From assembly GCA_031296755.1 (NCBI GenBank), contig JAUMMZ010000022.1, positions 97,163 through 161,162 on the forward strand: a stretch of DNA of 64,000 nucleotides, written 5' to 3'. Origin of the DNA: Collinsella sp. GTDB lineage: Bacteria > Actinomycetota > Coriobacteriia > Coriobacteriales > Coriobacteriaceae. Positions 51,421 through 60,874 of this stretch are shown here, piece by piece. The translations under genes were made by a program, and so were the position numbers. Each line of letters opens with the position of its first letter. Position 1 is the first letter of the stretch. The notes under the pieces were generated by a model that searched no databases, was not told where the DNA came from, and saw nothing but the letters and a program-made list of their open reading frames with translations.

Positions 51421-52428
51421 CTAGTCGGTGAGTCCGTAGAACTCTTGAGAGGGGACGCGGTCGATGAGAATCTCGAGCGCCCTATCCAAAGTAACACCGT
51501 TGTAGAGCGTTTGCTCCACGGCAAAGGTGAGCGGAATGTCTACGCCCAGTGAGCGGGCAAGCTCGCTGACGCTGCGGGCCGCGACGGCGCCCTCGACCAC
51601 CATATGCGTGCGCTCCTGATACTCGTCGAGCGACACGCCGTGGGCAAACTCGTAGCCAAAGGTGCGGTTGCGCGAATGCTCCGAAGTGCAGGTGGCAATG
51701 AGGTCGCCCATGCCGGCAAGGCCCATGCAGGTGATGGCCTGGCCGCCGCGGGCATGCACCAGACGGCTGATCTCGGCCAGACCTCGCGTCATGATAAGGG
51801 CGAGCGTGTTGTCGCCCGCGCCGGAGCCGGCGGAAATGCCACACACGATGGCGATGACGTTTTTCATGGCGCCGCAGACCTCGACGCCGGTCATGTCCTG
51901 CGTCAGGTAGATGCGGAAGGCCGTGGATAGGAGCAGGTCCTTAAAGGTCTCCCCTATCTGCGGGTCTTTGCTGGCGATGACGGCGGCAGAAAGCCCGCCG
52001 CGGCAGATCTCTTCGGCATGGTTGGGGCCCGAGAGTGCCGCCACACGCGCCTCGTTGCCGATCTCGCTGGCGATGACCTCGCTCATGAGCAGGCCGGACT
52101 CGGGCTCAATGCCCTTGGTGAGGCAGAGCACTGGGGTATCGGCGGCGATAAAGGGCGCGGCCTGGTGGCACACGCTGCGAAGGTGCGTCGAAGGAACGGC
52201 AAAGATGATGGCCTCGGCGCCGTCGAGCGCCTGCACGAGCTCGGTCGTGGCGACGGAGTTGCCGGGCAGCACGTAGTCCACAAGGTAGCGGGGGTTGCGG
52301 TGTTCGCCATTGATGCCGGCGGCCGTCTGCTCGCTATGGGCCCACATGGTCACGCGCTCGGCTCGCGCGGCGGCAAGGCCGGCGACGGCGGTTCCCCAGG
52401 AGCCAGAGCCAATCAGCGCAACATTCAT
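51421..52428 (-). CDS. gpsA: Glycerol-3-phosphate dehydrogenase [NAD(P)+]
   Basis: Reduces dihydroxyacetone phosphate to sn-glycerol-3-phosphate, the phospholipid backbone. The nucleotide motif IGSGSWGTAVAGL is at residues 6-18. The family blocks GPNHAEEICRGGLSA and MKNVIAIVCGISAG are present. The 335-residue length is normal. Directly upstream plsY uses its product, so the two steps are cotranscribed. Confidence 0.96.
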   Translation of the reverse strand: MNVALIGSGSWGTAVAGLAAARAERVTMWAHSEQTAAGINGEHRNPRYLVDYVLPGNSVATTELVQALDGAEAIIFAVPSTHLRSVCHQAAPFIAADTPVLCLTKGIEPESGLLMSEVIASEIGNEARVAALSGPNHAEEICRGGLSAAVIASKDPQIGETFKDLLLSTAFRIYLTQDMTGVEVCGAMKNVIAIVCGISAGSGAGDNTLALIMTRGLAEISRLVHARGGQAITCMGLAGMGDLIATCTSEHSRNRTFGYEFAHGVSLDEYQERTHMVVEGAVAARSVSELARSLGVDIPLTFAVEQTLYNGVTLDRALEILIDRVPSQEFYGLTD

Positions 52429-52437
52429 GACTCTCTC

Positions 52438-53121
52438 CTACTTATCATCGGGTTCGGTGACGCGCTTGGTAAACGAGAGCTTGGACTCCTTACCGGTCAT
52501 GAGCTTTTTGATGTTCGCGCGATGGGCCCACACCACGGTGATGCCGATCATCGCCATGCAAAACTTAAGTCCTAGGCTGCTGTACGGAAAGACCGCGCAG
52601 GCAGCGATGGGAAGGCCGATAGCCGCGGCAAGCGAGCCCACCGACACGAACTTGGTGATGGCGACGGCCACGATAAACATGCCCAGCAGCGACAGACCAA
52701 TGGGCCAGTACCAGGCGAGAATGACGCCCAGACCAACTGCGATACCCTTGCCGCCATGGAAGTTAAGGTAGGGCGAGAAGATATGGCCCCACACGGCTGC
52801 CAGGCAGACGACGCCAAGCATCCAGTCGCCGGCGGCGCCGGGGGCCATGATGCTCACGGGGAAGCCATAGCCCACGCTCGCGATGAGCGGACGCGCGATA
52901 AGGACGCAGATGGCGCCCTTAAGGCAGTCGAGCAGCAGGGTGAGCGCGGCCACCTTGGGACCGGCCACACGCAGTGCGTTGGTGGTGCCGATGTTGCCGG
53001 AGCCCGCCTTGCGAATGTCCGTGTGGTTGAACACACGGCCCAGGATCAGACCAAACGGAACCGCCCCGATAAAGAACGATACCACGGCGCAGATGGCGGT
53101 CAGCAGAATCGGATTATGCAT
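52438..53121 (-). CDS. plsY: Acyl-phosphate:glycerol-3-phosphate acyltransferase PlsY
   Basis: An integral membrane enzyme that makes lysophosphatidic acid from acyl-phosphate. Motifs include GSGNIGTTNALRVAGPK (glycerol-3-phosphate site) and FHGGKGIAVGLG. About five membrane segments are seen. Start 53121 (227 residues) follows AAGGAG, overlapping the der end by 8 bases. With gpsA and plsC it covers three early steps of phospholipid synthesis in this run. Confidence 0.95.
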   Translation of the reverse strand: MHNPILLTAICAVVSFFIGAVPFGLILGRVFNHTDIRKAGSGNIGTTNALRVAGPKVAALTLLLDCLKGAICVLIARPLIASVGYGFPVSIMAPGAAGDWMLGVVCLAAVWGHIFSPYLNFHGGKGIAVGLGVILAWYWPIGLSLLGMFIVAVAITKFVSVGSLAAAIGLPIAACAVFPYSSLGLKFCMAMIGITVVWAHRANIKKLMTGKESKLSFTKRVTEPDDK

Positions 53122-54448
53122 CCTTTTGCTCCTTCTTCCTAAAGAAGAGTCGAATGGGTGTGCCGGCAAAGTCGAAGGTCGAGCGCATGCGGTTCTCCAC
53201 GTAGCGCTGGTAGGTGTCGTTGACCAGATCGCTGTGGTTGACGAAGAACGTAAACGTCGGCGGGTTGATGCCCGTCTGAGTCACGTAGTGCATGCGCAGG
53301 CGGCGCTTGCCGTCCACCACGGTGTGGCCGAACTCGCGCAGGTCGGTGAGGAACGTGTTAAGGCGCGAGGTGGTGATCTTTTGCGAGCGCGTCTTTTCGG
53401 CGGCGTCGACCATCGCCCAGATCTTCTCGACGCTGCGGCCGGTGAGCGCAGAGATGCGCAGATACTGGGCCCAGGGAGCCATGACGCCCAGACGGCGGTC
53501 GACGGTCTCCATGCAGGCCTCGCGCTTGCGGTCGTCGTCGAGCAGGTCCCACTTGTTGAGCAGCACCACGATGGCACAGCCGCGCTCGATGGCAAGGCCC
53601 ATGACCTTCTGGTCCTGCTCGGTAACGCCTACGGAGGCGTCGACGACGAGCAGTGCCACGTCGGCGCGATCGATGGCGCGCAGGCCGCGAACCATAGAGT
53701 AGTACTCGATATTCTCGTACACGGTGCTCTTCTTGCGAATGCCCGCGGTGTCGACCATGCGGTAGTGCTTGCCGTTGCGCTCCACGACGGTGTCGATGGC
53801 GTCGCGCGTCGTGCCGGCAATGTTGGACACGATAGAGCGGTCGGCGCCCAGGATGCGGTTGAACAGCGACGACTTACCGGCATTGGGGCGGCCGATGATG
53901 GCGACGTTCAGCGCGTCAGGGAACTCATCGGCGACCTCGTCCTCTTCCTCCGGAAGCAGGGCCACGATATCGTCGAGCAGGTCGCCCGTGCCATGGCCAT
54001 GCAGGGCCGAGAGCGGCGTGGGCTCACCGATGCCGAGCGAATAGAACTCCCAGATGCTGTCGTTCTCGCGATCGGGGTTGTCGAGCTTGTTCACCAGCAG
54101 AAAGACCGGCTTGTCGCAGCGCTTGAGCATGCGGGCGACCGACTCGTCCTCCTCGGTGACGCCGGTGCGGCCGTCGACCACAAACAGGATGACGGCGGCT
54201 TCCTCGGCGGCGGCGAGGGCCTGGTCGCGGATGGACGTGGCAAAGACGTCATCGCTCTTGAGCGGCTCGATGCCGCCCGTGTCGACGATGGTGAACTCGC
54301 GGCCGTTCCAATCGGCCGTGTGGTACGAGCGGTCGCGCGTGACGCCGCGGGACTCATGGACGATGGCGTCCGAGGTCTGGGCCAGGCGGTTAACGAGCGT
54401 GGACTTGCCCACGTTGGGGCGTCCGACGACGGCGACGATAGGTTTCAT
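53114..54448 (-). CDS. der: Ribosome-assembly GTPase Der (EngA)
   Basis: A double-GTPase for 50S assembly. The first G domain has GRPNVGKST near residue 9; the second has GRPNAGKSS with DTAGIRKKS. A C-terminal KH-like domain ends the protein. The start at 54448 gives the classic MKPIVAVVGRPNVGKST N terminus (444 residues); the 52 upstream in-frame codons are unsupported. Confidence 0.96.
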   Translation of the reverse strand: MKPIVAVVGRPNVGKSTLVNRLAQTSDAIVHESRGVTRDRSYHTADWNGREFTIVDTGGIEPLKSDDVFATSIRDQALAAAEEAAVILFVVDGRTGVTEEDESVARMLKRCDKPVFLLVNKLDNPDRENDSIWEFYSLGIGEPTPLSALHGHGTGDLLDDIVALLPEEEDEVADEFPDALNVAIIGRPNAGKSSLFNRILGADRSIVSNIAGTTRDAIDTVVERNGKHYRMVDTAGIRKKSTVYENIEYYSMVRGLRAIDRADVALLVVDASVGVTEQDQKVMGLAIERGCAIVVLLNKWDLLDDDRKREACMETVDRRLGVMAPWAQYLRISALTGRSVEKIWAMVDAAEKTRSQKITTSRLNTFLTDLREFGHTVVDGKRRLRMHYVTQTGINPPTFTFFVNHSDLVNDTYQRYVENRMRSTFDFAGTPIRLFFRKKEQKDA

Positions 54449-54458
54449 CTGCACTCCT

Positions 54459-55901
54459 TTAATGGGTAGGGTCAGTGGAATTAGTAGAGTCGGCAGGCAC
54501 AATGCCAAGGATATGCTCCAGGGTATCGAGCAGCTCATGCGGCATGGTCGATACCACATGAACCTCGGCGCCGCGACTGGTAAGGCTTGCGAGTAAATCG
54601 TCACGATGATACTCGTCGAGCGTCATGCCGTCAGCGTTGAACATGAGCTTAGGCACAAAGAGCATAACCCCCGACAGATCTTGGGGCAGCTGCTCCAGAA
54701 TGTCACACGCGACGATGAGGCCGGTCACGTCCACGTTGCCGCCAAAGTAGCGGTTCTTGATGGCAGTGACGGTACCGCCGAGACCATGCGGCGACTCCAC
54801 AAAGCGGGCCACCGTGTCGCGTGCGCTGGTGCCCGAGAGGCATAGAAGGCGCTGGTTGCGCTCGGCGATGCCAGCGCGGACGCGGGCCAGACGCTCGGCG
54901 TCGGCGGCAAGCACGTCATCGGTCTCGTCTAGATACGAGCGGATCATGCCAATGCCGTCGTAGTACTGCGGGTAGCCGTCGTAAAAGTCCGCCTCGGGCG
55001 GCTCGATGCCGGCATCCAAGTAGAACTCGTCGCTCATCTGGAAGGTGTGGCGGCCAAAACGCTCGAAGGCGCGGTCCTGGTAGGGACGGATCATGGCGAT
55101 GGTCTCGCGCGCCAGCTCGGGCTTGTCGCTGTAGGACCAGCTAAAACGGTTCTGATGCTTGGTAAAACCGAGCGGCACAATGCCCAGGCTTGTGATTTGC
55201 TCGTGCTCCTCGCAAAAGCGCAGGGTCTTTTCCAGCTCCTCGCCGTCGTTCATGCCGGGGCACAACACGATCTGCGCATGAATCTCTATGCCGGCGGCCA
55301 TGATGGCCTCGAGCACATCCATGCCGCGCTGGGCGTTGCGGCCCATCATGCGGCGGCGGACGTCGGGGCTTACGGCGTGGACCGACACGTTCATGGGGCT
55401 CATGTTGCGTTGGATGACGTTTTGCACGTCCTCGTCGGTGAGGTTCGTGAGCGTGACAAAGTTGCCCTGCAAAAAGCTTAGGCGATAGTCGTCATCGCGA
55501 ATATAGAGCGTGGAGCGGCCGCCCTTGGGGAGCATCGTCATAAAGCAGAACACGCAGGCGTTCACACAGGTGCGCATGCCATCGAAGATAGGGCCATCGA
55601 ACTCAAGGCCCCAGTCCTCTCCTGGGAAGCGGTCGAGCTCGACGGAGGTGACGGTGTTGTCGCGCGGATCGAAAACCTCCAGGTCGACGGTATCATCGTC
55701 GGCCTCCCAGAGCCACACAATCATGTCGGTGAGCTGCTCGCCATTGACCGTGAGCACGCGCATGCCCGGCTCGATGCCCACATCCCATGCGGGCGATTCG
55801 GGACGCACGTTCTTAACGAGCGCGCCCTCACCCGGCTCGGGGTCGCGGCTGCGCCCGTAATCGGCCACCTCGGCGGCGTATGCGGGTACGGTCTGGTCCA
55901 T
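54459..55901 (-). CDS. PDZ/radical-SAM-like DUF512 protein
   Basis: A 480-residue protein. An N-terminal PDZ-like segment (VRPESPAWDVGIEPGMRVLTVNG) is followed by a region with three closely spaced Cys (RTCVNACVFCFM), resembling a radical-SAM cluster, and a C-terminal DUF512 domain (SGTSARDTVARFVE; CDILEQLPQDLSG). The family is usually found beside der in Gram-positive bacteria; its function is unknown. The start at 55901 lies 2 bases from the ispH stop, with no clear ribosome site, so it is probably translationally coupled. Confidence 0.85.
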   Translation of the reverse strand: MDQTVPAYAAEVADYGRSRDPEPGEGALVKNVRPESPAWDVGIEPGMRVLTVNGEQLTDMIVWLWEADDDTVDLEVFDPRDNTVTSVELDRFPGEDWGLEFDGPIFDGMRTCVNACVFCFMTMLPKGGRSTLYIRDDDYRLSFLQGNFVTLTNLTDEDVQNVIQRNMSPMNVSVHAVSPDVRRRMMGRNAQRGMDVLEAIMAAGIEIHAQIVLCPGMNDGEELEKTLRFCEEHEQITSLGIVPLGFTKHQNRFSWSYSDKPELARETIAMIRPYQDRAFERFGRHTFQMSDEFYLDAGIEPPEADFYDGYPQYYDGIGMIRSYLDETDDVLAADAERLARVRAGIAERNQRLLCLSGTSARDTVARFVESPHGLGGTVTAIKNRYFGGNVDVTGLIVACDILEQLPQDLSGVMLFVPKLMFNADGMTLDEYHRDDLLASLTSRGAEVHVVSTMPHELLDTLEHILGIVPADSTNSTDPTH

Positions 55902-55903
55902 GA

Positions 55904-56803
55904 TTAGCGGCAAAGCTCCTTGATGCGCGTGACGGCGCGTTCGATGTGTTCTTGTGGGGTGGAGGCTCCGGCAGTGATGCCGATGTGGTGAGCGTCGGTA
56001 AACCACGCGGCCTGGAGCTCGGAAGCTTCCTCGATGTGATACGTGCGCTCGCAGGCGTCTGCGCAAATCTGCGCCAGGCGGCGGGTGTTGCCCGAGTTCT
56101 TGCCGCCCACCACGACCATGCAGTCGCAGCGGTTGGCAAGTGTGGCTGCTGCCTGTTGACGCTCACTCGTGGCGGCGCAGATGGTGTTTATCACACGCAG
56201 CTCCTGCACGCGCGTGGTGATAGCGGCCACGACTTCGGCGAGATTCTGCGCGGTCTGAGTGGTCTGCACAACGAGGCCCACCTTGCCCTTGAGCGACAGG
56301 GCATCGACGTCGGCGGCACAGCTCACGACCTGCGCATCATTGCCGGCGTGGCCCAGAATGCCCTCGACCTCGGGGTGACCCGGCTCGCCTAAGACCACCA
56401 CGCGGTAGCCCTCGCGCACCAGGCGCTCGGCGGCCACGTGGACCTTCTTCACGTAGGGGCACGTGGCGTCGACCACGTTGAGGCCGCGCTCGCGAGCGGC
56501 ATCGATGACCTGCGGCACCACGCCGTGGGCGCGGATGATCACGGTGCCGGATGTGGCGTCGTCCAAGGTGTCGGCCAGACCTACGCCTGCCTTGGCGAGC
56601 TCGCGCACCACGATGGGGTTATGGATGAGCGGACCCAAAGTATGGACCTGAGTGCACTCCCCTGCCTGCGGTGCGGCGGCCAGCGCCATATCGAGCGCAC
56701 GCTGTACGCCGTAGCAAGTGCCGGCGTGGGCGGCGATCTCGATGGTAGGCGCGGTGGCCTGGTCGGACGCAGTCGTGGCGATGTTTGTCGCGTTCTCGCT
56801 CAT
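55904..56803 (-). CDS. ispH: 4-hydroxy-3-methylbut-2-enyl diphosphate reductase IspH
   Basis: The last step of the MEP isoprenoid pathway, giving IPP and DMAPP. The [4Fe-4S] Cys lie in HAGTCYGVQRA, DATCPYVKKVH and NTICAATSERQ, and the catalytic Glu is expected in the central GEPGHPEVEG block. The start at 56803 (299 residues) sits 2 bases past the plsC stop. The short upstream reading from a GTG would overlap plsC and is not preferred. Confidence 0.95.
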   Translation of the reverse strand: MSENATNIATTASDQATAPTIEIAAHAGTCYGVQRALDMALAAAPQAGECTQVHTLGPLIHNPIVVRELAKAGVGLADTLDDATSGTVIIRAHGVVPQVIDAARERGLNVVDATCPYVKKVHVAAERLVREGYRVVVLGEPGHPEVEGILGHAGNDAQVVSCAADVDALSLKGKVGLVVQTTQTAQNLAEVVAAITTRVQELRVINTICAATSERQQAAATLANRCDCMVVVGGKNSGNTRRLAQICADACERTYHIEEASELQAAWFTDAHHIGITAGASTPQEHIERAVTRIKELCR

Positions 56804-56805
56804 GG

Positions 56806-57534
56806 CTAAAACCTGCCCGGATGCTCGGCGCACAATTCGTCGCGCATGGCGTAGACGCGGTTCATGGCCTCGGACTCAAACCAGGCCAGGCGCTCCGTGC
56901 GCTTAAGCCCGGCGGGTGCATCGGAAAGCGAGACGGCCTTGCCGGCGCGGATCCAGCACTTCTTGGGACGCATGAGCTTTTTGCCCGCGGGCGTGATGTC
57001 GGACCAGCCGCAGATAGCGAGCGGGTTGACGGGCGCCTTGCCCATCTGGGCGATGAGCGCAAAGCCGCCGTGGACCTCGGGCTTGATCTCGCGCGAGCGG
57101 ATGCGCGTGCCCTCGGGGAAGATCAGGACGTCCTCGCCGCGCTGCAGCGCATGCTGAGCGGCGCGCAGGCACTTCATATCGGCAGTACCACGCTCCACGG
57201 GGATGCCGCCAACGCGGCTAAAGGCCCAACGCACGATCTTGCTCTTGGCAAACTCGGACTTAAAGATGGGACGAATGCGGCGGCCCCCAAAGAACAACGC
57301 CGTCTCAACGGCCAGGAGCTCGGCCATCGAGGTGTGGTTGCAGATGACCACGCTGCCGCGGCCTTCCTGGCGCTCAAACAGCAGGTCAGCGTCCTCGACC
57401 TTCCAGCGCCACATGAGCTTGGAGAAGGCCCAAAGGATGGCCATGACCACGACGACGGTGCCGCGGATGAGCGCTGGGAACTCGGCGTAGGGGGCGTTGT
57501 AATAATCCTCGGGCGTCTGCTTAAACAGGCGCAT
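56806..57534 (-). CDS. plsC: 1-acyl-sn-glycerol-3-phosphate acyltransferase (PlsC-like)
   Basis: Adds the second acyl chain in phosphatidic acid synthesis. There is an N-terminal membrane segment (about 22-40). The acyltransferase motif reads NHTSMAE with His67 and Glu72, where the usual motif is HX4D, and FPEGTR follows near residue 139. The Asp-to-Glu change keeps the charge but is unusual. It lies between cmk and ispH, a common arrangement. Confidence 0.9.
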   Translation of the reverse strand: MRLFKQTPEDYYNAPYAEFPALIRGTVVVVMAILWAFSKLMWRWKVEDADLLFERQEGRGSVVICNHTSMAELLAVETALFFGGRRIRPIFKSEFAKSKIVRWAFSRVGGIPVERGTADMKCLRAAQHALQRGEDVLIFPEGTRIRSREIKPEVHGGFALIAQMGKAPVNPLAICGWSDITPAGKKLMRPKKCWIRAGKAVSLSDAPAGLKRTERLAWFESEAMNRVYAMRDELCAEHPGRF

Positions 57535-57537
57535 GGG

Positions 57538-58224
57538 CTACCTCCTTTGGTTGATGAGGTCCTCGATTATCGAGACGACCTCGTCGATGGTGTGGGCGGT
57601 GGAGTCGACGTGCACGGCATCCTCGGCGGGCACGAGCGGGGCGACCTCGCGGCTGCTGTCAAGCTTATCGCGCTGCTTGAGGGCGTCGAGGGTCTCGTCG
57701 ACCTCGGCTTCGAGCTGCTCGGACGTGAGCGGCTGGGCGTCGTTTTGGTGACGCTGCAGCACGCGGCGGCGGGCGCGCTCACGCGGGTCGGCGGTCAGGA
57801 AGACCTTGACCTGCGCGTTAGGGAACACGACGGTGCCGATGTCGCGACCCTCGGCCACGATATCGCGGTCCTCGGCGGCGCGGCGCTGGTGGATGAGCAT
57901 GGCGGCGCGCACGCCCGGATAGGCCGAGACCTTGGACACGTTGGCGTCGACCTGCGGGGTGCGGATGGCGGCCGAAGCGTCCTGGCCGTCGATGGTCAGG
58001 CGCGTGTCCTCGCCGGTGCCGTTGGTAAAGCGGATCTCAATCTGCTCGGCGAGAGCGTCGATGGCCGCCTCGTTATCCAGATCGATGCCGCGGTCGAGCG
58101 CGGCGAAGGTGACGGCGCGATACATGGCGCCCGTGTCGAGCTTGTTAAAGCCAAGCTGACGGGCGATCTCCTTGGCGATGGTGGACTTGCCGGATCCGGC
58201 GGGGCCGTCGATGGCGACGATCAT
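57538..58224 (-). CDS. cmk: Cytidylate kinase
   Basis: Phosphorylates CMP and dCMP. The P-loop GPAGSGKST is at residues 7-15, and the blocks LDTGAMYRAVT, EGRDIGTVVFP and TADPRERARRR are family signatures. The start at 58224 (228 residues) follows AAAGGAAG and gives the standard N terminus MIVAIDGPAGSGKS; the longer upstream frame is noise. Confidence 0.95.
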   Translation of the reverse strand: MIVAIDGPAGSGKSTIAKEIARQLGFNKLDTGAMYRAVTFAALDRGIDLDNEAAIDALAEQIEIRFTNGTGEDTRLTIDGQDASAAIRTPQVDANVSKVSAYPGVRAAMLIHQRRAAEDRDIVAEGRDIGTVVFPNAQVKVFLTADPRERARRRVLQRHQNDAQPLTSEQLEAEVDETLDALKQRDKLDSSREVAPLVPAEDAVHVDSTAHTIDEVVSIIEDLINQRR

Positions 58225-58291
58225 GCAATGCTTCCTTTCGATGGTTGACGTGCTGGTATGGTTCGCGGGCGTTGGGGCGCGGCGGGTTTGC

Positions 58292-59260
58292 CTAGCCCGT
58301 GTAGCGCTCGCGGTAGGTGTTGCGCTTGGGTGCTGAGCCATGGCTGCCGTGGTGACGCGTGCGGCTGGCAGGCGTGTCTTGGGGCTTGCCGCCGTTGCGC
58401 TTGGAGCTCGCCTGCTTGGGCGGGATGCCGCCGGCCTTGAGGATCTGCACCTCGCGGTCGGTGAGCTCGCGCCACGAGCCCTTGGCCACGTCCTTGAGCT
58501 CCAGGCCGGCAAAGTTGCAGCGGTGCAGGCGGATCACCGGGTGGTGGATCTTGCTCAGCATGCGCTTGACCTGGTTCTTGCGGCCTTCGCGGATGATGAC
58601 CTCCACGGCGGTGGTACCGGGCTTCACACCCTGCGGGGCCACGGCTTCAGCCTCGCGCGCGTTGATGATGCGACAGATTGCCGGCTGGCACGGGCCGTCG
58701 TCGAGCTCGATGCCGCGGCGGAGTGGTTCCAAGTCTCGATCGGTCAGTTGGCCATCCACGAGTGCCTGGTAGGTCTTATAGACATGCTTGCTGGGATGCA
58801 GCAGGTCCTGCGAAAGGTCGCCGTCGGTCGTGAAGAGCAACAGTCCCGTGGTGTCGCGGTCCAGGCGGCCCACCGGAAAGAGCCCCGGAAAGCGGTCGCG
58901 CGGGACCAGGTCGGCCACACAAGGGCGCTCCTGCGGGTCGCTCATGGTGGTGAGGTAGCCGGTCGGCTTGTAGAGCATCAGGTATACGGCGCCCTGGTCG
59001 AGCTTGACGGGCATGCCGTCGACCTCGATATGGTCGCGGTCGACATCGACCTTGGTGCCCAGTTCGGTCGCGACCTGGCCGTTGACGGTCACGCGGCCGG
59101 CGGTCATCAGGTCCTCCGAGCCGCGGCGGCTCGCCACGCCCGCGCGCGCCAAAAAGCGCTGCAGGCGCATGGTGTGCGGGTAAACGGGCTGGGCGTCGGT
59201 CACAGGCGCGCCCGTAGCGCTTGCGGTGCGCGTCCCCCCTGCTTCGTTAGTTCTCGTCAT
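58292..59260 (-). CDS. Pseudouridine synthase RluB/RsuA family
   Basis: Isomerises uridine in rRNA. An S4 domain (MRLQRFLARAGVASRRGSEDLM, about residue 31 onward) leads into the catalytic domain with GRLDRDTTGLLL, whose Asp is catalytic. The C-terminal 45 residues are basic and His-rich. The start at 59260 follows GGAGG and overlaps the scpB end by 14 bases. RluB of 23S rRNA is most likely, given the scpB neighbour, but RsuA cannot be excluded. Confidence 0.9.
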   Translation of the reverse strand: MTRTNEAGGTRTASATGAPVTDAQPVYPHTMRLQRFLARAGVASRRGSEDLMTAGRVTVNGQVATELGTKVDVDRDHIEVDGMPVKLDQGAVYLMLYKPTGYLTTMSDPQERPCVADLVPRDRFPGLFPVGRLDRDTTGLLLFTTDGDLSQDLLHPSKHVYKTYQALVDGQLTDRDLEPLRRGIELDDGPCQPAICRIINAREAEAVAPQGVKPGTTAVEVIIREGRKNQVKRMLSKIHHPVIRLHRCNFAGLELKDVAKGSWRELTDREVQILKAGGIPPKQASSKRNGGKPQDTPASRTRHHGSHGSAPKRNTYRERYTG

Positions 59261-59966
59261 GCATGTCCTCCGAGGTATCGCCGGTGGGCAGAAGCTCTGC
59301 GTCATCGACGTCCTCAACATCAGTATCGATCAGTTCGCGCTCTTCGTCCAGGTCCTCGGCCTGCTCCTCGAGCGTGGATTGAATGCTGCGGCCGCTCAGG
59401 CGCTCGCGGATAAACTGTCGCGACTGCTCGTCGGGGGCAAACTGCTCCAGATCGGGCAGGTCGCGGGTGGAACGCAGGCCGAACTTTTCCAAGAAGGCGT
59501 TGGTCGTGCCGTAGATGATGGCCTGACCGCGCTCGGGGTCGCGGCCGAGCTCGCGCACCAGGCCCTTGTCCACGAGCGACGCGATGACGCCGTCGGAGTT
59601 GACGCCGCGAATGCCCTTGACCACCTCGCGCGTGACGGGCTGGTGGTAGGCGATGACGGCCAGGGTCTCGAGCGCTGCCTGCGACAGCTTTTGCGTGTCC
59701 CAGCTCAACACATAGGCCTCGACCACGTCGTGGTAAGCGGGGTGCGTGAACAGGCGCCAGCCGCCGGCGACCTCGCGCAGCTGAAAGCCGCGGTTGGCCT
59801 CCTCGTACTCAACCTTGAGCTCGGCGAGCAGCGACGCGCACTCGCCGGGGGCGATATCCAGTGCGCCGGCCAGCGCGGGCGCACTCACCGGGTCGCTCGA
59901 CACCAGCAGCAGCGCCTCGAGGGCGCCTTTGAGGCTGTTTGCCTCCAGCGTGGAAAGGGTTGACAT
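59247..59966 (-). CDS. scpB: Segregation and condensation protein ScpB
   Basis: A winged-helix subunit of the SMC condensin complex that organises chromosomes. The sequence LKGALEALLLVSSDPVS, RGINSDGVIASLVDKGLVRELG-like block and FLEKFGLRSTRDLPDLE are typical. The 239-residue length includes an acidic tail. It follows scpA by 11 bases, the standard pair. Confidence 0.94.
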   Translation of the reverse strand: MSTLSTLEANSLKGALEALLLVSSDPVSAPALAGALDIAPGECASLLAELKVEYEEANRGFQLREVAGGWRLFTHPAYHDVVEAYVLSWDTQKLSQAALETLAVIAYHQPVTREVVKGIRGVNSDGVIASLVDKGLVRELGRDPERGQAIIYGTTNAFLEKFGLRSTRDLPDLEQFAPDEQSRQFIRERLSGRSIQSTLEEQAEDLDEERELIDTDVEDVDDAELLPTGDTSEDMHDEN

Positions 59967-59977
59967 GGTTGCGGCTC

Positions 59978-60790
59978 CTATTCGGTGAGCTCGGGGCCCT
60001 CGCCGGGCACATAGGCCTCGGCGCCCTCGACGCGGTTGATGCGGATGGTTCCAAAGATCTCGTCCTGGCTCAGCGTGAGCGAGCCGCGCTTGGCGAGCTC
60101 CAGCATGGCCAGGAAAGTGACGACGAGCTGCTCAGTGGTGGCGTCGCCGTCCAGCAGCTCACGGAAGGTGCAGGTTTGGTGCGCCATGGTAAAGCGGTCG
60201 ACTGAGGCTACCGTCAGGTCGAGCGGCACGCGATGCGGTGCCACGTGCTCGGCTTCCAGCAGGAAGGTCTGGCGCTTGCCGTCCAGGTCGGCGCAGATGA
60301 CGGCCAGGCCGCGCAGGGTAATGCCGGCCAGGTAGTCGGGCATGAGGCCCAAGAACTCGGGGTCGGGGCCGGCCACACGCGGGTGCATGCGGCTTTCGGC
60401 CTGCATGCGCGCACCGAGGGCCGCAGCCGCGCCTTTAAACTGCTTGTAGGCAATCAGGCGCTGGATCAGGACCTCGCGCAAGGCGTCGCCGTCGAGCGCG
60501 CTGAGTTCCTCGAGGTCTTCTTCGAACTCGTCATCGTCGTCATCGACTTTGCGCGGGGCTTCCTGCGGCACCAGAGAGGCGGCCTTGATGTCCAAAAGGG
60601 TTGCCGCGACCAGCAAAAAGTCGCTCGCCACGTCCAGGTCCAGCGCCTCGATGCGCTCGGCCTCGGCAAGGTACTGTTCGGCCACCTCGCTGATAGAGAT
60701 GGCGCCGATATCTACTTTTTGGCGGGTTACCAGCTGCAGCAGCAGGTCGAACGGTCCGCTGTAGACCTGCGTCGACACGCGATACGACAT
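59978..60790 (-). CDS. scpA: Segregation and condensation protein ScpA
   Basis: The kleisin that bridges SMC heads. The N terminus YSGPFDLLLQLVTRQKVDIGAISISEVAEQYL is diagnostic, and the C-terminal winged helix is present (FLAMLELAKRGSLTLSQDEIFG). An acidic linker lies near residues 85-100. The 270-residue length is normal. The smc gene is elsewhere. Confidence 0.94.
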   Translation of the reverse strand: MSYRVSTQVYSGPFDLLLQLVTRQKVDIGAISISEVAEQYLAEAERIEALDLDVASDFLLVAATLLDIKAASLVPQEAPRKVDDDDDEFEEDLEELSALDGDALREVLIQRLIAYKQFKGAAAALGARMQAESRMHPRVAGPDPEFLGLMPDYLAGITLRGLAVICADLDGKRQTFLLEAEHVAPHRVPLDLTVASVDRFTMAHQTCTFRELLDGDATTEQLVVTFLAMLELAKRGSLTLSQDEIFGTIRINRVEGAEAYVPGEGPELTE

Positions 60791-60874
60791 CTTCGACCTC
60801 CTTTGACGGCGCCTTCGCGGCGCGGTTTGGGCGCATGCTACGACCGTTTTGCACGATCGACCAGTAAGTTTACC

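Noticed and set aside
58340..59413. A 357-codon plus-strand frame
   Set aside because: It is antisense to the pseudouridine synthase gene and lacks any motif.
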